From Cheilinus undulatus (lineage: Eukaryota > Chordata > Actinopteri > Labriformes > Labridae): a stretch of DNA of 64,000 nt. The stretch lies in contig NC_054872.1 of assembly GCF_018320785.1 (NCBI RefSeq), forward strand, positions 25,316,769-25,380,768, read 5' to 3'. This document shows positions 11,801 to 23,800 of this stretch, in pieces. Numbering within the stretch: the stretch's first letter is position 1; each line of letters starts with the position of its first letter. Below the pieces are notes generated by a model. That model did no database searches, was not told the DNA's origin, and was given only the letters and a program-made list of their open reading frames with translations. The position numbers and the translations under genes were made by a program.

Positions 11801-14800
11801 CTTAATCATTGTTAATAGATTTGAAAGCTATCACTCTGCTATCTTAAATTTAGCTGCTTCTGTTATCATTTCAAGGGATTTTTAAAAACTTGAAAAAGAG
11901 GCTCAGCTGTCCTCTTGCAGAGACTTATGTTGGTGCATCAATAGTTTTGTATGTATGTATGCTTTATAGTTTATGTTTGCTGTATATGCAAAGCTACACC
12001 AGCTCAGGTTAGCATTAAATGAAAGCAATGATAGACAGCCAAGAGTAACAAAACAGCAAGGATCAGCAGCTTCATCGATCATAAATTTTGACACACATTT
12101 GAGGTTAAAGAGATATTGCATCTTTGCAATTTGAAAATTGAAGTAGCACATACTCCAGTGTAATCAACATTTTGATTTACTGCTCAACCTTACTTCTTTG
12201 CTATTATCTGACATTCAATGGGCCATTTTGTAAATGAAGAGGTGAAGAGCTTAAACATTATTTAAGTTTTATAAAGAGTAACAATAAATTTAACCATTTA
12301 TAGTATGGAAACATGCTTAAGTAAAGTTTAGATTAAATTTTCTATGGCAGTTAAAAAACACCCCGTTAGTAAAATCCATCCATTTGACTTGACTATCTTA
12401 ATTGGATATTTAAGACTTATAGACAGTCCTAATGATGGCAATAACCTTAAATTATGTGATGATATGACTTGTCTTTCTGCAGCACTGGAGCTAATTTAGA
12501 GAGTAAAGCTTCATCTCAGTACTTGTAAAATTCTCGTACATGTCTCCAGGCTTTTGATACACACTGTGTAATATTTTGATCTACTTCCACGCTGCTGAAC
12601 ATTTGCAGTACTTTCCCAGTGGGATGAGAGGACACTTTGTCCTGTGAGTGAGACGTACACTCTCCCTGTAGCCCCTGGGTGTGTTCACTGCTGCCACGCT
12701 TTGTTGCGTCCTCTGAAAGGTAATGATGACCGAGGGGACTGGGACTTTGCTCCGCCTGCCGTGCATATCAGACACACTCATCTTGGGTGAGACAAATTGC
12801 ACATTGTATTCACTGAGCTACTGCTGGATTGAAGTCTGTGAATGATTTATCAATGAGGTGCCAGGGAGGTCTGCTCTCTATTTTAGAGAATTATCCCTCC
12901 ACCAGGGGGCAGTCTTAGATTGTTTCCTCTTTCTTCTGTACCTAATGGCAGCACAGACCCACACAAAGCTCTTTTTATCAGCAATCAGTTCTTGGCCTTT
13001 TTTTCTTCTGTAGAGATTGTCTGTTTACTGATCTTTTATGTATCTCCCAGCTTGAAGGGCAGAGTTATTGCTTTTGGGATTCTTTATCGCGAAAATGTCA
13101 GCCAGTAGAGCATCAGCTTGACATTCCTTTAATGGCAGACACATGACAGCGTGTCAGTTGTAGTATTAATACCCGGCTACAGTTTGTTTTTGTTTCATGA
13201 GCCAATAATGCAGCATTTTTAACCTGCTGGCCCTCTGTCAGTCAGTAGTCCATCGACCATATTTACACGGTGGCCATTCTTCACTGACACCATGCTTATG
13301 GAAAGCTTAAATAAGGTTATAATGCTGTAATGCCTTTCAGAGCCTCTGAAGTCAGAAATTCAGACACAGAACAAGACATCAGAGCCATTAAAGGGTGTGG
13401 GCATATGTTTTCAAAATGATTTAGACTATAGATTTGAAGTTATTCAATGAAAAATGTTGCAGTTTGAACCCCAACTGGAACAAAATATAACAAAAAAAAC
13501 CTTTGCTGAGACAGCGTGGAAATTTTGTAATTTCTCAAGGGATGTCTTCATTTATCTTACCTTTATCTGAGAAAAATACTGAAATTTAATGTTAATAATA
13601 GGATAACCTAAAAAAATCATGTATGAATTTAGTGTATTTCAGCAAGGGCATCTGTAAAAAGACATTGGCCACCTTATTTTTCCCATCAACATATACGACC
13701 CACTGGAAAGAGCTTCACAACCAACTTTTTGGCTCCGACCCACCAGCTGAGAACCACTGATTTTGAACGCTTATCGAAAAAAAATGCTGTTTTTTGAAGA
13801 AAAATGTTAACACATTTAAAACCTCCATGTTAGGACCAGACAAATGCTAATATTTGAGCTTTTCCTCGCTAGCATTACTGTTAGCTTAAAGCCATGCATT
13901 TTCTGTCATACATCAACAGTCATCATTAGAATACAGCTACTTCCTCAGTGCAAGCTGTCTAAAAATTGATTAGCGTGCCCCTAATCACATACATCTGTTA
14001 GTATTCTGTATTACAATACACTCAAAAGCAGTTCAGAGCACTGAATCACTACAAAGTTAGTGTTTTTTTTCAAATTTTGCACTGCTGTTTTGCACTAGCA
14101 GGAAGTTAAGACAGTTTAACCACCTTTTTTTTCTTTTTTTTTTTCTTTTTTTGAACTGGAGACACCTGACAGACATTAGGCAAATATAATTAAAGTTAGA
14201 CAGCTTATTAGATACATGTAACTTTTATTATCGACTTCAATAAAGTGAACTTATTTTGCATTTAATGCCTTTTTCTTGATTGAAATGTGTTGCCTGTTGC
14301 TAATAATGTTATCTAGTTGATGCTAATGTTAGCTAGCGCACAAGCATGTTAACAGTACAACATCCGCTAGGCGTTCATTGAGGGTTCAAAGTGCTTATCG
14401 TTCCACACTCACCTCTTAGACTGTTTGAATGCGCCAGTAGGATGCTGCATTTGAGTGTATTTCTTAGTATGAATGCACTTTTAAATGTTTGTTTTAAAGA
14501 TATATTTCAGTTAGTACAGAAGTATGTGATGTGGGACACACTGGATGTCTTTTTTGTCAGACAATACTGTCAATATCTGTTGTTAGCATCCCGCAACTAC
14601 CTTGTTATCATCACCATAAGTTAGAAAAGAATGCCTTTGCTGTCACTCGGTATAATCAAAAGTTAATTTATTATCCAGCCACTTTGGGTCTTACAGTAGG
14701 TATATTACTTGTCCTTGTTGGATGGTTAGACATCTGTTTAATCGTTACCACTATCTGTTGTCTTCAGTTGCTGATCAATTACAAAAATTGATACAATAAT

Positions 14801-17800
14801 GAATGTAAGATTTCCAAAATTTAGATATTTCACAACTTTCCTTGCTATTATTACACTTAGCTTGAAATACCTGCCTTTTCAGTTGTATTTTACTATGCTA
14901 TCAACAGTCAAAGTTAGCAAACTTCCTTGTCTCCAGTACCGTAAACTAGAGATGTATATTTTTTTACCGTGTTGCGAAGCACTTCCAGAAGGTAATTTAA
15001 CATTAAACCAAGTAGCCGGGGAGCGATTGAATGTGGGTGTTAGATGTTGGCTGGGCTTAGATTATAGATGCATTATTTCACGTTGGATTGTTGCCACATG
15101 TCTTTTTGGATTTCATCACTGTTGTCTTCCTGGTAACTAACCAGTTAGAAAACTGGACATGATCACAATATTTTGATTTCCTTCATATAAAATTCAAATA
15201 ATTTGCAACCTAAAAATATCACTACGACATAGTAACAGTACTTGATCTTCTCAGTTTGTGCTTGATGTCAGAGCAAAATTGCCAGAGCACTAGTATGATA
15301 AACTGACTTACAGTGGAGTCTTAGTGCACATGCTACTGCTAATGTATAGAAAGTCCCTGAGGCAGAAAACTCCCCTAATCGTCCTCTAACCTATGTTTGC
15401 TTAACACACAGAGCTTTATTGAACACTGTCACATGCTGTTGCTCTCTGTTTGATTTTTAGCTTTGATGTTTGAATATGTATGGACTGCAGACTCCATTTA
15501 ACCTCCATTTAGAAAAGTAAATCTGGAGCACGTCTCTAATGTCACATTGTCGGTAATCTTTTGAAAAACTGATTTCATATTCCTCCTGCCAAGTTTTCTA
15601 CAAGAGGATCTGAGTCAATGACAGCTGTGATGTTGGCACACTGTGTTCAGAGTCAGACAGCACTTGAAAACCACCTGCCAGTCACTTCTAGAAGAGACAG
15701 AAAGGAGAAGAAAACTGCTTTCTGTCTGCTGCATGAATATTATGGGTTCATGAAGCAGAAACTTGGGCTGATTGGCTCAAATCTATGGCTGCTTTCTGAA
15801 CTTCATGTTTACCAATGACACAGCCACGCCCGGGGCTTTACAGCAACAGTAGCTGCTCTGTATCGTCACATTGATGTGTATTTACTCAGTGTCATGTTGA
15901 TACTGCCATATTGCAGTGACTGCAGATTCTTGTGTAATTAAAAAGCTCCCTAAAGGTGAGTGGGGGGATACTTTACTCGACCTGTACATCAACCTCCTGT
16001 GATTTCTTTCTTCTGCATGTGCAGGAATTTGCTCTGTGGTCCAAACCTCTGCCACATTCCCCCTGATAGTCACCATGCTGGTTAAATGTGAGGAGCTGTC
16101 GTCAGGCTGGTCTGCCTGCATGCCCTGGAAAGATTTCCAAAAAAATGTTAGCACTTCTTTTTCTGGTTAGGATAATTTCCTCCTATGTCATGAGAGTGTA
16201 ATGCTTTAAAAACTGCCAGTTAACGCTTTAAGTTGTGGACTGTACAATGTCCTCCCACAGTTTTCTTAGTGGATTTATTCTGAGCCTCAGACATGGAGAA
16301 ATAAATATTTTTCTGTTTCCAGTGAAGACAAAAGTGTCACTTTCTCTCTTTTAAATAATGGCTGATTTCCTTGGTCACCATCCCCTCTACAGTACATCTA
16401 TTAATCTTTTTGTTGGACATGTTGTTAGGGCTGTTTTGTTTCTGTTGTGTGTAGCTGTATCCTGCCGTCTCACTGTGTCATTGCCCACTGTGATGTTTGC
16501 CCATGAGTCCACCCGGCACTCACAAAAGGAATAAAAGAGCCAAGCCTCTGAAAAGAAAGCAGGGCTTGTTGTGTGACCACCTTTTGTATCTTTTTTTTCT
16601 CCAAGCTCTTCTTTAAGAGACAAGAAGCCATCTGCCTGCACACAAAGAGTTCAGCCCTTTGCCCCCTCCCTCTAACCCCCTCCCAAGGCTAAAATACCTC
16701 CAAGGGTCTATTCCTCATCTGTCCTTTCAGTCTGAGCTGTAGAGCTATATTGTATGGTATGGTATGTGTAGGTCTTTTCCAAGAATGTCAAACACAATGA
16801 CAAATATCTTCACCTGTCCTGTCACTCTTACAGCCGTTTAACTCCTGTCCTTTAACATCAGAGACAAAAAACCAAAAGCTTGTATAAAAAAAGGCCTGCA
16901 GCACTTTTTAAACATTGCTTCTGTTCTGTGTGTGCACTGCCAATCCTCTGGTTTTATCTCAGTGTTGCAGTTGCCCTGTGGGTCTTTTGCTGCCTGACAC
17001 GCCACCCTGCTTCATCTCTATCACCACAAATCCAGTGCTTGCTTGCTTACTGACCTTCCTCTCTGCTCTATAAATCAGTTTAACATTATTTTTTGTGATT
17101 TTGTTTCGGTTTCAGGCTTTTCTGTCATGTTTGGAATTATTTTTGGGCAAAATATTTGTTGTTTAGTATGCAGTTTACCCTGCTGTGCCTGAGTTAAGAT
17201 CTTTGTGCTTAATTAAAAAAGCAGACCGCCTTCTGGTGCTGTTATCTGGTTGTTTACAAGCAGAGCTAATAGGGACAAAATTCAGCATGAATGTAGCAAC
17301 AGCCCCCCACTGCTAAGTACAACATGACTGCAGACCTGCAAATGAGCTTCCTTTGGGATTTTACTTAGATTTGAGCACTCTGGGATTACTCCCTGTGTGA
17401 GGATTATGGAAGTAATCTCATCCCAGTCCAAGTTGAGGGTCTGGCTGTTCTGGCCCTCTGAGACAAATGATTGTGATTGGCAGGAGGAGTCTGTAGCCGA
17501 AGTGTCTGGAAGAGCCAGTCTGGTCGGCAGTGAGGGGAATTCCTCCAGTCGACTGTCATAGCTGGAGGTTGAGGTCTGTTTGAGAGATGAGGACACAGCA
17601 CAGAGTATCTTGGGTCAGTCTTTGTGCAGCAGAGTGACCCGTTTAGGAGATGACTGGGCGCTGCTGGCACTCCAGTATTATCTCCTGTTAAGTGGAGTGG
17701 AGTGTGTCCGGAAGGCAGCGTGCTAATGGGAGTGTGCTGTGTGCTATAAAGAAGGCGTCCACTGCACTATTGATCCCTCTTCACAGAGCTGCTGAGCTGT

Positions 17801-20800
17801 GTGAAGTGGTCCTGACAGCACCCGACCGCCCTCACTCTCAACCTCCTGGCCCCTCCCTATCAAGGACCCTGTCCTCTCTCTCTCTCTTTCCTTTCTGGGC
17901 ATGTGAAAGAGGGCCATTGTGTGAGGCACACTCCTGCCCCCAGGCCGCCCACTGCCGGTCCCGTTCCCCCTGCTCTTCTTGCTTGTTGCTGCTGCTGGAT
18001 TCAGAGCAGATGCACAGCCAACCCCGTGCTGGCTGTCATCAGTCGCCCTCCTGGGTCAGAGGGGAGTGGAGCGTAGCTGCCTCGTCTGCATTGGGCTGTT
18101 GTTGGCAGCGTCTGCTGCACACCGCCCGCATCTCTCCTCCACATTTTTCCTCAGAGGAGATGGAGAGTCTGTGGGAACCTGAGCAGTCAAGCATGGAGGC
18201 AGAGGAAAACAAAGGAGGGTTAGGAGGGGAGTTGATCACAAACAAGGCAAAAAGACACGAGAGGAAGCGTCAGGAGCTGCTCGCTTTAGCTCTGGGAGTC
18301 AAACTGGGGAGTAAAGGGACACTTTTATGGAAGCCCATTAAACTGTTGGCCTCCTGTCCACAGATCTCCTCACCTCTGGTGCGACGGAGTGCCTTGAAAG
18401 ATACAACGGAGAAGCAGTGCTCCTACGAGAAAATACACAACTTCAAGGTAAGCATGTTTAATCTTCCTTTAAGGGCTAAAGAATAGCACTTTTCTCTTAG
18501 CTTTTAAAGTTTTATTTTTTAATCAATGGCTAAGATATCACCAAGAGAGCTGTGTTTACAGATGTGGTTTTTGCCTCAGATGTTTGCCTGCCCCAGCAGA
18601 GCCAAAGAGTGTATGTTGTGTGGATGTGAACACATGCAGCTGACACCCATATGCACTGAGGGGAACTAATGGGCCCACTCTACCACAAGCCATCAACGCC
18701 AAGCACATCGATTTTAAAGCTCTTCGATCCACTTCTGTTGGAGGCTGCTCATTTTGTTAAAGCAAGTGTCGTAGAGTCACTCTTGTCTCAGTAGGGGGTG
18801 TGAGTGCATTAAACACTGTAGAGCGTATAATGGATGTATTTGAATATACAAAGGACTATTTGGGGATACTTCGCCTCTGGGCTCCCCTGCATTCTTGCAA
18901 TTGTATCTTCGGTTTCAGTTACCGAAAATGACCCCCAGCTTTTTGTGCACTCCTCTTTGAAGAAGAACAAAATCCTCACCCAGTCACCACCTGCCGTCTG
19001 CCCTCTTCACTCATCACTCTACCTATTCAAACTCAGGTGTGTGTATGTGTGGCTCCATTTGCCATCTTATCTGTGTGTTTTAGGGTGAACGGTAGCTCTA
19101 CATCTGTTATTTTGACCCGCAGGCTTGCCTTTGCGCTCGCCTGCAAGTATCCGATTGCCCAGCAGCAGATGCCAGACACATTATTGTAAATCCTTTAATC
19201 TGCCTTGTATATACAAATGCTCTCATTTGGCGCAGGGGTCCCATGCACTGTAGCTGTGGATCCAAATGTAATCACCAACCAGAACATCAGAAGAAGGAAC
19301 TTCAGGGAGATTCAGTGGCTTACAGTATGCTGAGTGAGTATAACCTTGTCATTTCTAATTACAGGTACATACCTTTCGAGGGCCACACTGGTGCGAGTAT
19401 TGTGCCAACTTCATGTGGGGCCTCATCGCACAGGGGGTCCGCTGCTCAGGTAACTAAACACTCATCAACATTAAAGAGTTTTACACAGGAAGTCAGGCAA
19501 GCCTTTTTTATACAAGTTATGCACAATCTGAGGCCTATTCTGCCATCTGTTATGAATGTTTCAGTTGCATAAGTGGATATGCCCCCCCTTTTTTATTTGT
19601 GGTTAGATTATGTCACTTTTCATGCTTATTTTTACTTTATATCTGTGAAAAACAATGTGAAATCCTCTCATCAGTGATTATCAGAGCACATCCTGCTGGA
19701 AAAATCCAGTAAGGCACAGAGACTTTTGTGTAGTCAAAGCTATAACTGCTGTATTTTTTTTATATCAAGGATATGAAATCACAGTCATACCAGAATGAAA
19801 AACAGCCAAGGAAGTGCAAGGAAATGCCCTGTGATTCAGAGTTCCAACATCATTAAACTTTTTCTCTGTGTACAGAAATCAGCACAAAGAGAACATGAAT
19901 GATAAATAAGACAATATCAGACATGTGTGTCATTGTTGACCAAATTCTGTTTCAAAGCTAATTGACTGATTGCATATTAAAGTTCAGTTGAACGTTGCAG
20001 TCCTGGCAGGTCACAAGATTGGTCCTCTGCACACACAGAGCCCTGAAACCGATGTGCACATCAGTGGACTGGCTCGCTTCTTCCTTAAACAGAGTGTTTG
20101 TTGTTGAGACATTTGCCATGCTGATAAGCCAGAGGCGAACACTGCTATCATCAGACACCTCATGTGCTATGGGAAAACAGGGGAGAGACTTTTTTGTCCT
20201 GGCTCACTTGGTCTCCAGATTCTATTTTTTCTTATCTCCTGCTGTTTTTTCTCTGAGTGCCCACCGAGAGTGAGGACCTCAATCAGGCGCCCGCCGTTAA
20301 AGTTGCTAGGGCAGTAAAAACGTCCATAAGATGAACGATTTCAGTCAGAAAGACCAATCTACACATGCAGCTCCTTCAAAACCTCTATTCCAATTCCCTT
20401 TCTGCTCCTGCCAGCTGTTTACCACGCTCTATGAGACTAAAAGTACCACAAGAACCTCCGCTTGTGCTGCCATGTTTGCTGTTATCGCCCTTTTTGCACA
20501 GCTCACTATGACAGCTTAGCAGCGTCTGTGCTGTATGACAGCGCCGTTCGTCACTGACTCTAGGAAACCTTTTCAAACATGTGTCCTAAGCCTGCTGTGA
20601 TGGTTATGTTATCATCCATCTAAGACTAATCTCTCTCTCTCTCTCTTTCTCTCTGTTAATCTTTTTCCTTCTCCTGCAGATTGTGGACTGAATGTACACA
20701 AACAATGCTCCAAACTTGTTCCCAGCGACTGCCAGCCAGACCTGCGCAGAATAAAGAAAGTGTTCAGCTGTGACCTCACCACACTTGTCAAAGCTCACAA

Positions 20801-23800
20801 CACGACACGGCCCATGGTGGTGGATATGTGCATCCAAGAGATAGAGCTCAGAGGTAGAGCCCAAATTTATTTATCACATTTGACACCAACAATCCAGAGA
20901 AGAAAGAACAGAGCATAGATAAGACTCAAATATTCATATATTCTGCAGACTAAATAGTCTGCAGTGATTAGAAATAGGATTGATCTTTCTGTTTTTAAAA
21001 TATCTACTTCAAGAAGATTGGGGGTATAAAAATGTAATAAAAACAATTCTCAATGTTTTTTTGTAGGTTTGAAGTCTGAAGGTCTCTACAGAGTCTCTGG
21101 ATTCTCGGAGCACATAGAGGATGTGCGGCTGGCTTTTGATCGAGGTTTGTTGACATCAGAGTCTTGTGCCTCAGGATCTGGGCCTCTGAGGTTTTAGTTC
21201 ACGAGTTAAAGCCCTTGTGAGGCGTTTTTAACTTGTTATGAAACAGGCTGAAAGGAATAGTGTTGCCTCTTCATGACCCGCAAAAGCAAATAAGACCATC
21301 AGTTAACAAGAAAGGCTATTTTTTAAATTGTTTTTATGCCTGCAACTACTGTGGGGTAGGTGTCAACATGAAAATTTACAACACATAGTACAAACACTCT
21401 GTTTAACATTTTCATGTGCAAATATCCACACTGACCAAAGCATTTAAGTGTTAAAAAAGGGAAACACTTTTTGTTAAAATATTCATGTAAACATGCACAA
21501 GACAGATTAAAGAAATATGATGTGCTACTTTGTTCACAGGAAGCAGTACCAGAAACCAAAAGTTTCTCACAGAGGCTTTGATAGATTTAAATAAGACGCC
21601 TGTTTCTGCTGCAGTTCAGCCGGGCGAACTGCACTCTCAGTTATTTTCTAAATTACACAAAAACATTCAGTTTTTTTATCCATGGATGCAGATATAATGA
21701 CATCTTGATTTCTCCTTGTCTTGAACAGATGGTGAAAAGGCTGACATCAGTGCCAGTGCCTTTGCAGACATCAACATCATCACTGGTGCTTTGAAGCTCT
21801 ACTTGAGAGACCTTCCCATTCCAGTCATTACGTTTGACTTGTACCCCAAATTTATTCAAGCTGCAAGTACGTGCTGCTCTACACCACATTAGCTGTGACT
21901 GTGTCACGGGTATCCTGCTGTTTTCTGATAGTTATCATGTCACTTGTGTCATGTAGAAATTCCAAATGCTGATTCCAGACTGGAGGCAATACATGAGAGT
22001 TTGCTGCAGCTCCCTCCAGCCCACTATGAGACCTTACGGTACTTGATGGCCCACCTAAAGAGGTCAGTTTTTACACTAAGAGCATCAAAATTAAGTTTTT
22101 TATGAAGCGAATAAGACTGGTGGTCTGTTACTTTTTCTTTAATTCCTGCAAATCCTTTAAAAAGACCAAAACTAACAATGAATTAATCCACCTTTCCTTC
22201 TTCTGTGACTATTCATGGTCACAGATGAAGCATAATTCTTGGAGATGCAGTGCTGTCTTGAAAAGGGAAATAGACAATGAAGTTTTTTTTTGTTTATTTT
22301 TTATTTTTGTGTGTTTGTTTTGACCAATTCCTCTTAGTATTAACCGTCAAAAGCTCAATGCGACACTAAAATTGTTCATAGTTGCCAAAAGCTCCTGTGC
22401 TGGGGGAAACATTTGCTAAAACATACTATTTTCAGCTGATTTAAACCATGGTGCCTATAATAAATTATGTTGATATGTATAATGTAGGTTTGTAGTATAT
22501 TGCATTATTCTTATGGTCTGTTCATGACCATATTTGAAAATGATAGAATTACAAAGACCCTTAAGATATCTTAAAAAGTCACTCACACTAAGCAATCCAT
22601 ACCGTTTCCAAGAACACTAGAGCCCCAAAGTCCAGTTGGTTTGACTAGTGTGAGTGCTCTGTGCTGCACTCAGGCGTGGTGCACTTCCCTGGCCCTGGCA
22701 TGGATAGAAGAGGTGGGCTTTGGCATGGTGTGATTGCTCACGTTCAAGCACAAGCACGAGTGCTCATTGTGCACGTGATTTGTAATCGATACAGCTGCTC
22801 CCTTCAACGATCATTCTAAAAATTGATGCAGTGTTAGAGTGCATATCTGACCAAAACGACTCAAAATAAGCCACTATTACTGTCATGTTGTCTTTGTATT
22901 TCTCCGCTCTGCTGACTCTGTGGGACAGCTTGTTTTGTAAACTGTGTGTCATATTATGAGGCGATGGCATCCCAGTTCGGCTTTGGACCATGTGAGGCCA
23001 GGCCAGTTAGGGATTGGGGGAAGGGGAAGAGTGTGCTTCAGTACAGCATGGGGCAACTGGGCCTAGTGTGACTGCATGTGAATGCCTCTCACTAATAAGA
23101 GATATTAAGTTTTAGGTGGCAGGTTGCTGCATTTTCTAATATTTCAAATAATATCAAATCTAGACTGTTTAAATTAGTGTTATGTAGATTTTTACCCTCC
23201 TTTTTTTATGTGAATCCACATGGCAGTGTTAGAATTCATGGCCTGTACTGCAGCTTTTATAATAGCATTTTCAGTTTGCATTCACAAACTTTCAACGAGA
23301 GACAAAAGGAGAGGGGCAATACAGGTTCAAGGAAATGTGGCTTCAAAATAAAAAATACAGGGAAAGGTTGACAGGGGTAATAATGATTATGAAACTAGAT
23401 GTGCAAAAAGCTTTTCATATTTGGAAAAAAGGAAATGAAAGAAGTGAAACCACTAAAGCACAGGCTACAGGGGAACAAAAATGCATTCATTTTTCTCTTT
23501 TTAGGCTGGGGTCTTTAAAAGTTTGTAAAAAGACTTAGGGTCCCCAATTTCTCATTTTGCCTGTTTTTTTGTGTCCTGAAAAGAAGTCATTGATTTATTA
23601 TTTTTTAAGTCTTGAGTTTCATTTGAATAGCATGCAGAAACCTTGGACTGAATGTCCTTGAATGTAATATTCCTGTGGTCAATCACAGTAAAGATATAAT
23701 GTTATAATGTGTTTCTGTTTTTGCATTTTGCTGACTTGGACTATTATTATCTGTTTTACAGGGTGACACTGTTCGAAAAGGACAATTTAATGAATGCTGA

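Larger units (their letters stand above)
9240..18363 (+). other. chn2 intron of 9.1 kb, holding repeats and the beta1 promoter region
   Basis: No conserved coding sequence seen before 18160. The first half holds hAT-like fragments near 9812-9950, 10540-10853, 12020-12200 and 13675-13762. From 13763 to about 17690 I see no recognisable feature. The final 700 bp carries the alternative promoter and first exon of the short isoform. Confidence 0.6.
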
